Part shown: positions 1-5,314 of the stretch, piece by piece
Layout: every line of letters starts with the position of its first letter
Numbering within the stretch: position 1 is the first letter of the stretch
The notes under the pieces: generated by a model
What the model was told of the DNA's origin: nothing
The model's input: only the letters and a program-made list of their open reading frames with translations
The model's database searches: none
From: Clostridia bacterium
Lineage (GTDB): Bacteria > Bacillota_E > RBS10-35 > JAJYVN01
Reading direction: 5' to 3'
Length of the DNA: 6,080 nt
Assembly (NCBI GenBank): GCA_027335515.1
Contig: DAHWHT010000202.1
Coordinates: 1-6,080, forward strand
Translations under genes and position numbers: made by a program

Positions 1-521
1 AACCGCCGAGGCAGGGCAAGGTCGACCAGATCGTTCTTCATCCTCAGGATCGCGGGGCGTAGCCCCGGGTCGCCCGCGACGGCCGTCGCCATGCGCCCCA
101 CCCAGTCCGCCGCCTCGTCGGGCTCCCCATCCGGGAGAAGCCAGAGGTCGATGTGCCAGACCCCGGCGCTGGCGGGAATCCGCAGAAACGACAACTCCGT
201 CAGGTAGCCGCGATTGCGGGGGCGACCGGGCTCGCGCCATTCGAAGTCCGGGGCCGCATAGTCCCAGAGGTTGTGCAGCCGCAGCGACTGGACGCCCGGT
301 AGCGCCGCGAGCGCGCGCGTGACCTCCAACCACACCCCCAGCGAGAGGGTCGGCGGATACACGTGCAGGTCGATGTCTCGGTCTACGAGCAGACCCATCG
401 CCTTGGCCCCCACGACGAGGAGACGGCCGTACCGAGCCAGGCACGGCCGTAGCGCCAGGCACTCCAGCAGGGCGTCGGCTTGCGCCTGCAGTTCCGACTC
501 CGCCCGCAAGAGGCTGGGCAT
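1..521 (-). CDS. Nucleotidyltransferase-fold protein, N-terminal part (runs off left edge)
   Basis: The frame starts at an ATG at 521-519 and stays open to the edge, giving 173 residues; the C-terminus lies outside the window. A good Shine-Dalgarno, AAAGGTGG (complement of 529-536), sits 7 nt upstream and fixes the start. The nucleotidyltransferase signature is visible: G38-A39, then nine residues, then D49-I-D51 in the stretch VDRDIDLHVY, which matches the G[GS]-x9-13-D-x-D pattern except that Ala replaces the usual Gly/Ser at residue 39. A third carboxylate candidate is D125 in HIDLW. By family knowledge, such aspartates bind the metal that positions an NTP for transfer of a nucleotidyl group to a substrate. 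The substrate cannot be told from the sequence. No membrane segment or signal peptide is seen, so it is probably cytosolic. The next gene on this strand ends 667 nt upstream, so it is probably transcribed alone. The fold call is fairly firm; the function is open. Confidence 0.82.
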   Translation of the reverse strand, partial: MPSLLRAESELQAQADALLECLALRPCLARYGRLLVVGAKAMGLLVDRDIDLHVYPPTLSLGVWLEVTRALAALPGVQSLRLHNLWDYAAPDFEWREPGRPRNRGYLTELSFLRIPASAGVWHIDLWLLPDGEPDEAADWVGRMATAVAGDPGLRPAILRMKNDLVDLALPRR

Positions 522-528
522 CGCGCGG

Positions 529-536
529 CCACCTTT
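529..536 (-). promoter_or_regulatory. Shine-Dalgarno of the nucleotidyltransferase-fold gene
   Basis: On the minus strand this reads AAAGGTGG, 7 nt before the ATG at 521. It decides the start of a gene that is incomplete in this window. Confidence 0.7.
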
Positions 537-619
537 CGTGCGGATGCCTCTGCACTGCCACCACGCATCACGCAGCGAGGCGTGCCTGTTGCCGCATGCC
601 GATGGGCTCCGTAACGAAG

Positions 620-637
620 CGGCCCCGTCCGGGGCCG
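620..637. repeat. GC-only inverted repeat (7-bp stem, 4-nt loop)
   Basis: CGGCCCC (620-626) pairs perfectly with GGGGCCG (631-637) around the loop GTCC. No T-tract follows on either strand, so it does not qualify as an ordinary intrinsic terminator. In DNA this GC-rich a 7-bp stem can arise by chance. Confidence 0.35.
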
Positions 638-651
638 GCCACACCGGCGCA

Positions 652-674
652 CGTACGCCATTCGATGGCGTGCG
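652..674. repeat. Inverted repeat, 10-bp stem with 3-nt loop
   Basis: CGTACGCCAT (652-661) pairs with ATGGCGTGCG (665-674) around TCG. One pair, 654-672, is G-T and the rest are Watson-Crick. It lies about 130 nt upstream of the start of the nucleotidyltransferase-fold gene, so it could be part of that gene's leader or an operator. It is the best mixed-composition hairpin in this gap, which makes chance a less easy explanation than for the pure-GC stems nearby. Confidence 0.45.
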
Positions 675-795
675 GCAGACACCTGGAGGCGCAGTGGGGC
701 GGGCGTCGCCGGGACGGGTGTGGGATGCGGCGAGGGGCTGAAGGGCAGCGGAGGGGGCTGGTGCCATGCGGCGCGGGACGGGAACGGTACTCGAC

Positions 796-817
796 GGGGT
801 GGGGTGGGGCTGCCGGG
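796..817 (+). other. G-quadruplex motif (G4-T-G4-T-G4-CTGCC-G3)
   Basis: Four G-runs (796-799, 801-804, 806-809, 815-817) are separated by loops of 1, 1 and 5 nt, satisfying the standard G3+N1-7 pattern. Two single-nucleotide T loops favour a stable parallel quadruplex. It is flanked and partly overlapped by an inverted repeat, GACGGGG (793-799) with CCCCGTC (818-824). The G-rich strand is the template strand for the minus-strand genes on both sides. Confidence 0.6.
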
Positions 818-1170
818 CCCCGTCGGGCGGCACCGAAGGCGGTGCGCGGCGGAGGCGCGGCTGCGGGGGCTGCGCCAGCGAGACCGCGTGAGGCGGGTGG
901 TCTCGCCGCCAGCCCTGGGTGGTCCGCGCGCAACGGCCGACGGTGGCCAGGCGCTCCACGAGCGCCCCTCGGTCGCGCCCACGTGGTGGAGGCGGCCGTG
1001 GGGTTCCATCGCCGGACCTCTGCCCGTTCCTCTGCACACCGCACTCGCATCCCTCCCGGGTGGCGGGGTGCGATCGTCGCACCACCACCCGGGGCGTTCA
1101 CACCACCGGAACCGCGGCTGCTTCCCTCGCCGCTTGGCCGCCCGCCGCCCTGGGGCACGGGGTTCACCGA

Positions 1171-1188
1171 ATCCCGGCGGCACGGGAT
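1171..1188 (-). terminator. Weak hairpin at the end of the lipoprotein gene
   Basis: ATCCCG (1171-1176) and CGGGAT (1183-1188) form a 6-bp stem with a 6-nt loop. The repeat begins inside the TGA stop codon (1190-1188) of the minus-strand lipoprotein gene. There is no U-tract, so termination is only a possibility. Confidence 0.2.
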
Positions 1189-2048
1189 CAGTGGTACTTG
1201 GCAATGAAGGCCGAAAGGGTCTTGGTGTTCAACGTACTCAGCGGGCGGGTCGAGGGAACGCCCTTGGTGACGATCCAGAACCGGTCGAAGTAGGTCGGCG
1301 TGTTGTAATACAGGCGGAAGCTCGCACCGGCGTTCTCCTTGCCGATCCCCGAATCGCCGGCCGCGAAGTTGATACCGCCCATCGTGAACGAGGCGACGAG
1401 CCAGTGGTGGGTGCCCGTCGTGGCGTACGCCTCGGGGACGTTGTCGTACGCACCCTGGATCGGGCCCTTGGGGTTCGTCCCGCTGTACTGAGCGGTGAAC
1501 CAGTTGCCGGTCTTGGACGAGGTGGTGCGGGTGGCGTCGTAGTATTCGGCACAGAGCATGACGTTGGCGGTCTTGGCCGGCACGAGCTGCTGGGGGTCGA
1601 AATAGACGTAACCGCTGCGGGTGGGCGCGTTGTAACCGGCGCCATAGAGGGAATAGTGCTTGTGGAAGCTGCTCATGAACCACACGCCGTCACCCTGGGA
1701 CGCCACGATCTGCAACTGCTTGGGGACGACTTCCAGGGAGGATGTCATTGGAAAGGCGCTCAGGCTCGCCGTGCGCGGGGGTGTGGCGCACAGCTTGCTG
1801 GCCGTCGGGGCCAGCCGGACGGGCTGCTGCGCGGTGAGCACCAGGTGGCTGAGGCGCAGCACCTTGGGACCACTGGACGTCGAACTCGAACTGGATGCCG
1901 AGGCCTGGGATGCCGAGGATGCCGGGTGCGTGGCGGCGGGGCGGGAGCCGCAGCCCGCCGCCAGCAGCAGGCAGGCCCCCGCGGCGGCAAGTGTGCGGAT
2001 GCCACGGGTCCGGACCGCGGTCCTGGCTCCTGCGCCGATGGATCGCAC
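1188..2048 (-). CDS. Secreted lipoprotein of unknown family, Ser-rich spacer
   Basis: The 286-residue product starts at a GTG (2048-2046), chosen because GAGGGGAG (complement of 2057-2064) sits 8 nt upstream. Residues 1-18 form an Arg-rich n-region, residues 19-31 a hydrophobic core, and AAGC at 30-33 is a near-canonical lipobox with Cys33 as the probable lipidated residue (Ala rather than Leu at -3). Residues 34-60 are a low-complexity Ser/Ala spacer, as is common between a lipid anchor and a folded domain. The mature part, about residues 60-286, is rich in Tyr, Phe, Trp and Thr and ends in AFIAKYH. I do not recognise its family and see no enzyme motif. Location is inferred to be the outer face of the cytoplasmic membrane. 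It stands alone, with about 370 nt to the next gene upstream and 666 nt downstream. That it is a real secreted protein is well supported; its role is unknown. Confidence 0.85.
   Translation of the reverse strand: MRSIGAGARTAVRTRGIRTLAAAGACLLLAAGCGSRPAATHPASSASQASASSSSSTSSGPKVLRLSHLVLTAQQPVRLAPTASKLCATPPRTASLSAFPMTSSLEVVPKQLQIVASQGDGVWFMSSFHKHYSLYGAGYNAPTRSGYVYFDPQQLVPAKTANVMLCAEYYDATRTTSSKTGNWFTAQYSGTNPKGPIQGAYDNVPEAYATTGTHHWLVASFTMGGINFAAGDSGIGKENAGASFRLYYNTPTYFDRFWIVTKGVPSTRPLSTLNTKTLSAFIAKYH
1893..1926. repeat. Short tandem repeat encoding the lipoprotein's Ser/Ala spacer
   Basis: GGATGCCGAGG occurs at 1893-1903 and again at 1908-1918, a 15-bp period, followed by a partial third copy, GATGCCGGG, at 1918-1926. 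In the minus-strand reading these encode the Ala/Ser/Gln part of the spacer after the lipobox. The 15-bp unit is in frame, so slippage would change the spacer length without breaking the gene. Confidence 0.6.
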
Positions 2049-2056
2049 GGAGATCG

Positions 2057-2064
2057 CTCCCCTC
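2057..2064 (-). promoter_or_regulatory. Shine-Dalgarno deciding a GTG start
   Basis: The minus strand reads GAGGGGAG, 8 nt before the GTG at 2048. This site, together with the Arg-rich signal peptide that follows, is the reason for accepting a non-ATG start. Confidence 0.65.
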
Positions 2065-2378
2065 GCCGATCAAACCGATCGAACAAGCCGCGACGAATCC
2101 TGGGTGCCCCGGTGGGGGACGCCAAGTCCGAAACGCCGCTGACGTTTCCGCGTCGCGGCGCGCACTTCCTGCCCGGCAGGGTCGTGCACGTCACCAGCCG
2201 TGGCCGGCGCCGGTCCCGGCCGCCGCGGCCGCACGGGCCTTCGGGTGCCGCCCGGGTTCGCCGGATGGGCACCGTGGAACCGCGGTCGCTGCCGACGGTG
2301 TCGGGGTGCGTGACCGCGACCTCGGGCGTGTTCTGCCTTGGCGGCGGCCGTGAACCACTCGGTCGGTGCCTGCCGGCG

Positions 2379-2402
2379 CCGGCCCGTCTCCGGCGTGGCC
2401 GG
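2379..2402 (-). terminator. Possible hairpin terminator of the receiver-like gene
   Basis: CCGGCC (2379-2384) and GGCCGG (2397-2402) form a 6-bp stem with a 12-nt loop, 16 nt past the stop codon of the minus-strand receiver-like gene. No T-tract follows. Position is the main argument; the stem alone is weak in such GC-rich DNA. Confidence 0.2.
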
Positions 2403-2418
2403 TTCGCGCGGTTCCGCC

Positions 2419-2796
2419 TCAGGGCGCCAGCGCGCCCTGGGCCATCCACACGACATACTCCGGCAGGCCGCGCACGAGTCCCTTGGGCCAGACCGTGGAC
2501 GCCCCGGCGCGCTGCAGCCGGGCAACGAGGGCCTTGGTGGGGTAGTGGACGACGGCGATCAGCAGGGCTCTGGGGCAGCGGTGGTGCCAGCGAGCGCAGG
2601 CTTCCTCGGCGGCCTCCGGCGGCCAGACATCCAGGAGGAGGGCGGCGACGCTGTCGAGGCCGTTTTGGCCTGAGGGTGGCTGCGCGATGTGGGACGGGAG
2701 GCAGCGAAGGACATCCGTGGCGCCGGCCTGCGCCAGCAGCGTGATCATCGCGTCCACAACCGCGGCGTCGACGCCGACCACGGCCACGCGGCTCAT
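2419..2796 (-). CDS. Stand-alone receiver-like (CheY-type, degenerate) protein
   Basis: 125 residues, the size of a single receiver domain, with no output domain. The frame is open far upstream, but the ATG at 2796-2794 is chosen because GGAGGAAGG (complement of 2806-2814) precedes it by 9 nt and the homology-like segment begins right there. Receiver-like features in order: beta1 VAVVGVD with D10 as a lone acidic-pocket residue, helix 1 VVDAMITLLAQAGA, beta3 ALLLD with D56 where the phospho-accepting Asp would sit, beta4 ALLIAVV followed by H84 where Thr/Ser is usual, then LQRAGAS and K105 in VWPKGL, matching the conserved Lys of the AGA-x-x-(Y/F)-hh-KP segment. The usual second acidic residue beside D10 is missing and the beta4 Thr/Ser is not clear, so phosphorylation is uncertain. 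It may act as an adaptor or pseudo-receiver. No histidine kinase is in the window. Cytosolic by inference; it could also be another Rossmann-like small protein. Confidence 0.75.
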   Translation of the reverse strand: MSRVAVVGVDAAVVDAMITLLAQAGATDVLRCLPSHIAQPPSGQNGLDSVAALLLDVWPPEAAEEACARWHHRCPRALLIAVVHYPTKALVARLQRAGASTVWPKGLVRGLPEYVVWMAQGALAP

Positions 2797-2805
2797 GCGC
2801 GGTCG

Positions 2806-2814
2806 CCTTCCTCC
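2806..2814 (-). promoter_or_regulatory. Near-perfect Shine-Dalgarno of the receiver-like gene
   Basis: The minus strand reads GGAGGAAGG, 9 nt before the ATG at 2796. It selects this internal ATG over alternatives further upstream in a frame that is open for more than 200 codons. Confidence 0.75.
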
Positions 2815-2897
2815 GCTGGCGAGTGCCGCCCCTGACATCGGGCCTGCCCCCGGAAGTCCGCCCGCTGGTGGGCAAGGCAACTGGAGGGCCAGGACAG

Positions 2898-2936
2898 GCC
2901 GGCCGTGGGGCCGCGGCCGGCGCCGCACCATGGTGC
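2898..2936. repeat. Adjacent GC stem-loop and 12-bp palindrome
   Basis: GCCGGCCG (2898-2905) pairs with CGGCCGGC (2914-2921) across an 8-nt loop. Three bases later GCACCATGGTGC (2925-2936) is a perfect 12-bp palindrome. They lie about 100-140 nt upstream of the receiver-like gene's ATG, a sensible place for an operator. The stem is pure GC and could be chance; the palindrome is less GC-biased. Confidence 0.35.
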
Positions 2937-3140
2937 CGTCGGAGCCCGTGGGGAGGAGACGGCCTGGGGCGGAAGCGGCCGGAGACGGTTCCATCCGCCG
3001 ATCCACAAGGCACCACCGCTTTGGGGGTTCCAGAGGGAAGGCCGCCGCCCTGGGACCGGGCTGCGCGGTTTTGGCGGCCATGCGGTGTGCGGCATTGGGG
3101 CTGGTTGGTCGCGGACTGGTCCGTCAACAGGCCCGGTGAT

Positions 3141-3169
3141 CGGGGCGTATTGGACCGGTTGCCGCCCCG
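3141..3169. repeat. Inverted repeat, 7-bp arms, 15-nt loop
   Basis: CGGGGCG (3141-3147) is matched by CGCCCCG (3163-3169). The loop contains the small palindrome ACCGGT. The arms are pure GC, so weight is low. Confidence 0.3.
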
Positions 3170-3377
3170 GAACTCGGCCACGGTCGCAGGCCCACCGCGC
3201 GCGCTGGCAGCCCGTCCACCACGACCCGCAGCGCGTCCGAGCGCATAGCTCCTTCGGCGGCGGGCCACCCTGGGCGTGGATCGGGTGCCAGGCGGCGGAC
3301 TCGGCGGCCGGGCCCGATGCGCCGGGCTGTGTGCTTCAGCCACAGGCAATTCGCGCCGCCTGCGATACTGAAAAAGC

Positions 3378-3406
3378 TTGCCTCGATGAACACCACATCG
3401 TACGAT
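3378..3406 (+). promoter_or_regulatory. Candidate promoter giving a leaderless mRNA
   Basis: TTGCCT (3378-3383) and TACGAT (3401-3406) are separated by exactly 17 nt; each matches four of six bases of the sigma70-type -35 and -10 consensus, and TACGAT fits the TANNNT form of -10 boxes. The first base of the ATG at 3413 lies 7 nt after the -10 box, where transcription would start, so the message would begin at or next to the start codon. This agrees with the absence of a Shine-Dalgarno before 3413. An alternative -10 (GATACT, 3364-3369, with TG upstream) has no acceptable -35. Confidence 0.5.
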
Positions 3407-3407
3407 G
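3396..3407. promoter_or_regulatory. Perfect palindrome CATCGTACGATG over the -10 box
   Basis: This 12-bp perfect palindrome fully covers the candidate -10 box TACGAT (3401-3406). The half-site CGATG/CATCG recurs at 3384-3388, 3396-3400 and 3403-3407, and again at 3445-3449 and 3450-3454 just inside the gene. A dimeric repressor bound here would block the promoter. No regulator gene is visible in the window. Confidence 0.4.
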
Positions 3408-3412
3408 ACGGC

Positions 3413-4540
3413 ATGATCGATCGGCCTGGGGCTCGGGAGCGGGTCGATGCGATGCGCGCCACGTGGTCTGCCCCGCTGGGGCGCACCCTGCAGGCGGCGT
3501 GGCGGCGGGTTCCACCGGTTGCGCTCGTGTCGGTCTGGCTGATCCTCGCTGGCTGTGGGACGGCGCCATCGCCTTCGGGCGGCGCCCAGCGGTCCGGTTC
3601 CCCCGCGGCGCGGTCCGCCCCAAACGCCAAGGTCGTGTTTCAACTTGGCCGCCTCGCGGGCCTCACCAACTACACATTCGTTTACCAGGCCACCAACAAC
3701 GGCGCCCGCATCGTCACCTCCGGTCGGGTCCACGCCCTCACCGACTGGGTGCTCACCACAACCGTGGGCCCGAAGGTGACCATCTTCGACGTGAACGGCC
3801 GGGGGATCTCTCGGATTTCGGGCTCGGGCCTCGCCACGCGCATGCGTTTCAAGTCGCCTGACGGCGCCGATACCCTGAATGGGGAGTATGTCAGCGCCAA
3901 GGGTCTGATCGGCGTCACCCACATCACCGGCGTCCGCATTTTGCGTGCCGGATCCTGCGGCGCCGCCGGCGTTCGAGGGACCCTCTACGACCTGAAGAGT
4001 CCCGCCAACGCCTCGCGCATCCTGCGGCTCGGGTGGCAGGCCTGCATCGCCGACGGTTCCGGATCGCTGCTGACCTTTGTCAGCGGGGTCAAAGGGGGAG
4101 CGGCCGCCAACGCCATCCACCTCGCCGGGGCGGGGACATCGTTTGAGGTCACCTCCATCGGCGGGGTCGGGCCCATTGTCGCGCCGACCCCGGCAAAGAC
4201 CGGCACGCCGACACCGCGGCCGACGGCCCCCGCCCCTACGGGCGCGCTGCCCGCCGGCTTCCCCCAATCGCTGCCCCCGCCGCCGGGTAAGGTGTTCACG
4301 GGATCGCAATTGAGCACCGGCCGCTGGTACCTGCAAATGGCGGAGGGCACGGACGCCTCGGCGATCAAGTCCTACATGGCGAGGCTGAAGGCGAAGGGTT
4401 TCACCGCCACCACCGATCTGGCCACCGCGGCCGGCGACATCGCCGACCTGCACTCGGCCCGCTACAGCGTGACCCTGGAACAGACCAACTTCCCCGGGCA
4501 GGGCTACATGCTGACGGTGACGGTCGCCGCAACCGGCTGA
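3413..4540 (+). CDS. Two-domain lipoprotein with Pro/Thr linker, unknown family
   Basis: From the ATG at 3413 the product has 375 residues. The segment VALVSVWLILAGC ends in a canonical lipobox, L-A-G-C, with Cys48 as the lipidated residue. Residues 49-74 are a Ser/Ala/Gly spacer. About 75-255 form a first, beta-rich domain with two Cys (182, 211) that might form a disulfide; its opening, KVVFQLGRLAGLTNYTFVYQ, and alternating pattern are reminiscent of LolA/LppX-like lipid-binding lipoproteins, but that is only a guess. Residues about 257-290 are a Pro/Thr/Ala linker. About 291-375 form a compact alpha/beta C-terminal domain containing SAIKSYMARLKAKGF and ending in a beta strand. Start choice: 3413 fits a leaderless promoter; the ATG at 3452, with weak GGAGCGGG 8 nt upstream, gives a more usual n-region, and upstream in-frame ATGs at 3317 and 3386 lie in promoter-like sequence. 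Anchored outside the cytoplasmic membrane by inference. Function unknown. Confidence 0.83.
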   Translation: MIDRPGARERVDAMRATWSAPLGRTLQAAWRRVPPVALVSVWLILAGCGTAPSPSGGAQRSGSPAARSAPNAKVVFQLGRLAGLTNYTFVYQATNNGARIVTSGRVHALTDWVLTTTVGPKVTIFDVNGRGISRISGSGLATRMRFKSPDGADTLNGEYVSAKGLIGVTHITGVRILRAGSCGAAGVRGTLYDLKSPANASRILRLGWQACIADGSGSLLTFVSGVKGGAAANAIHLAGAGTSFEVTSIGGVGPIVAPTPAKTGTPTPRPTAPAPTGALPAGFPQSLPPPPGKVFTGSQLSTGRWYLQMAEGTDASAIKSYMARLKAKGFTATTDLATAAGDIADLHSARYSVTLEQTNFPGQGYMLTVTVAATG

Positions 4541-4573
4541 TGCCCGCCCGCCGATTGGCGCACAGGCCCGCGG

Positions 4574-4590
4574 CCGCCGTCGTACGGCGG
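4574..4590 (+). terminator. Possible terminator hairpin after the plus-strand lipoprotein gene
   Basis: CCGCCGT (4574-4580) pairs perfectly with ACGGCGG (4584-4590) around the loop CGT, 33 nt after the stop codon. No T-tract follows, so an intrinsic terminator of the usual type is not established. Confidence 0.3.
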
Positions 4591-4727
4591 GCGGGGCGGA
4601 ACGCGGGTGGCCCCGGGCCGTCCACGCGTCCGAGGCCGCGGGCGGTCCATCCCCGGCCACCTTGCCCTGGCGCGCAGGGTGCGCCACCCAGTGTGCAGCC
4701 GTCCGTTCGTGCGTCCGATCTCCGCGC

Positions 4728-4752
4728 GGACCGCGGGGGTTGAGTGCGGTCC
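4728..4752. repeat. Inverted repeat, 7-bp arms, 11-nt loop
   Basis: GGACCGC (4728-4734) matches GCGGTCC (4746-4752). A second one upstream, TGGCGC (4668-4673) with GCGCCA (4681-4686), has a 7-nt loop. Both lie in the gene-free stretch and may be chance or structured RNA. Confidence 0.3.
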
Positions 4753-5277
4753 CGTGTGGGCGTGGGGCCGCCTGACCCGCCCGTGTCCCGGCGCGACCTC
4801 GCAGGAGACGTTGCGCCGGCCCTGGGCGCGGAGTCGAGGCGCGTGCGCTCGGGGCCCGCGGCGCAGGGGCAGGCAAACGGCCAAGCGGTGCCTGCGCGGC
4901 GTATGCGGCCGCTTGGAACGTTCCGTCGCGACGGCGGCGCCGGTTCCGGTCCGTGGACTCCGGTGGCGTGGGACCTTCGAGGACCCGGTCGGCAGCCGCG
5001 ACCGCAGGAGGGGACGCCGAGAGGCAACGGTGCGCCCGCTGCGGGGACGCGCTGCGGTAGGGACGGGCGGGCGTGCGATGCCGGACGCGCCGCCGGCGCG
5101 GGCTCCCGTGGGTTATCCGCGGGGTCCACGCGGACCACCGGGGGGCCGGATGCCGGCGGTGGTCCGTGCGGTGGCACCGTCCAGAGGGGCGGCAACGAGC
5201 GTGAGCGCCTGCGCTGCCGCCGCCCGACGGTGCACCCGCGGTCACCCCGCGACACCACGCGCCGTCCCGAGTCCAAC

Positions 5278-5309
5278 GCCGCAGCCCCCTGCGGCCCTGG
5301 CGGCCGCCA
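5278..5309. repeat. Hairpin plus 12-bp palindrome next to the insertion sequence
   Basis: GCCGCAG (5278-5284) pairs with CTGCGGC (5289-5295) around CCCC, and TGGCGGCCGCCA (5298-5309) is a perfect palindrome two bases further on. The palindrome ends about 5 nt before the inferred end of the insertion sequence, so the pair could be a structured target site or an old terminator. Confidence 0.45.
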
Positions 5310-5314
5310 CCTAG

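Larger units (their letters stand above)
522..1187. other. Gene-free region between two minus-strand genes
   Basis: These 666 bases carry long open frames on both strands, but their translations are Pro/Arg/Gly/Ala-rich with no recognisable domain, as expected in very GC-rich DNA where stop codons are rare. It contains the Shine-Dalgarno of the gene to its left, a 10-bp hairpin at 652-674, a 7-bp GC hairpin at 620-637, a four-run G-quadruplex motif at 796-817 and a weak hairpin at the end of the lipoprotein gene on its right. No tRNA, rRNA or convincing promoter hexamer pair was seen. Confidence 0.55.
2049..2418. other. Gene-free region, probable leader of the lipoprotein gene
   Basis: These 370 bases lie between two minus-strand genes. 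The right end may hold the receiver-like gene's terminator (2379-2402); the left end holds the lipoprotein Shine-Dalgarno. Just upstream of that, CCGATC is repeated at 2066-2071 and 2075-2080, separated by AAA. An odd palindrome CCTGCC-C-GGCAGG lies at 2168-2180. I found no convincing -35/-10 pair, and the open frames through it are compositional. Confidence 0.5.
2797..3412. other. Divergent gene-free region between receiver-like and lipoprotein genes
   Basis: 616 bases separate the outward-facing genes. From left to right it holds the Shine-Dalgarno of the receiver-like gene, an 8-bp GC stem at 2898-2921, a perfect 12-bp palindrome at 2925-2936, a long-loop inverted repeat at 3141-3169 and the candidate promoter of the plus-strand gene at 3378-3406. 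Base composition drops noticeably at about 3360-3412, as expected for a promoter. The long frames through this stretch on both strands lack domain-like sequence. I saw no RNA gene. Confidence 0.5.
4541..5314. other. Large gene-free region between lipoprotein gene and insertion sequence
   Basis: About 770 bases of extremely GC-rich DNA. Frames of 200-400 codons cross it on both strands, but they are Arg/Pro/Gly/Ala-rich and show no domain, signal peptide or usable start signal. It contains several inverted repeats: 4574-4590, 4668-4686, 4728-4752, 5278-5295 and 5298-5309. It may be intergenic DNA or a gene decayed beyond recognition; I see no family trace to call a pseudogene. Confidence 0.5.

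Noticed and set aside
720..2744. A plus-strand frame of 674 codons
   Set aside because: It is antisense to the lipoprotein gene and part of the receiver-like gene, both of which have signal or domain features and Shine-Dalgarno sites. Its own composition is compositional noise.
2797..3081. N-terminal extension of the receiver-like protein to an ATG at 3081
   Set aside because: The strong Shine-Dalgarno at 2806-2814 and the start of beta strand 1 directly after the ATG at 2796 favour the short form; the extension is Pro/Arg/Gly-rich.
1760..5245. A stop-free minus-strand frame of 1161 codons
   Set aside because: It runs antisense to the plus-strand lipoprotein and out of frame with two minus-strand genes, and its translation is Arg/Pro/Gly-rich without domains. 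Stop codons are simply rare in this GC content.
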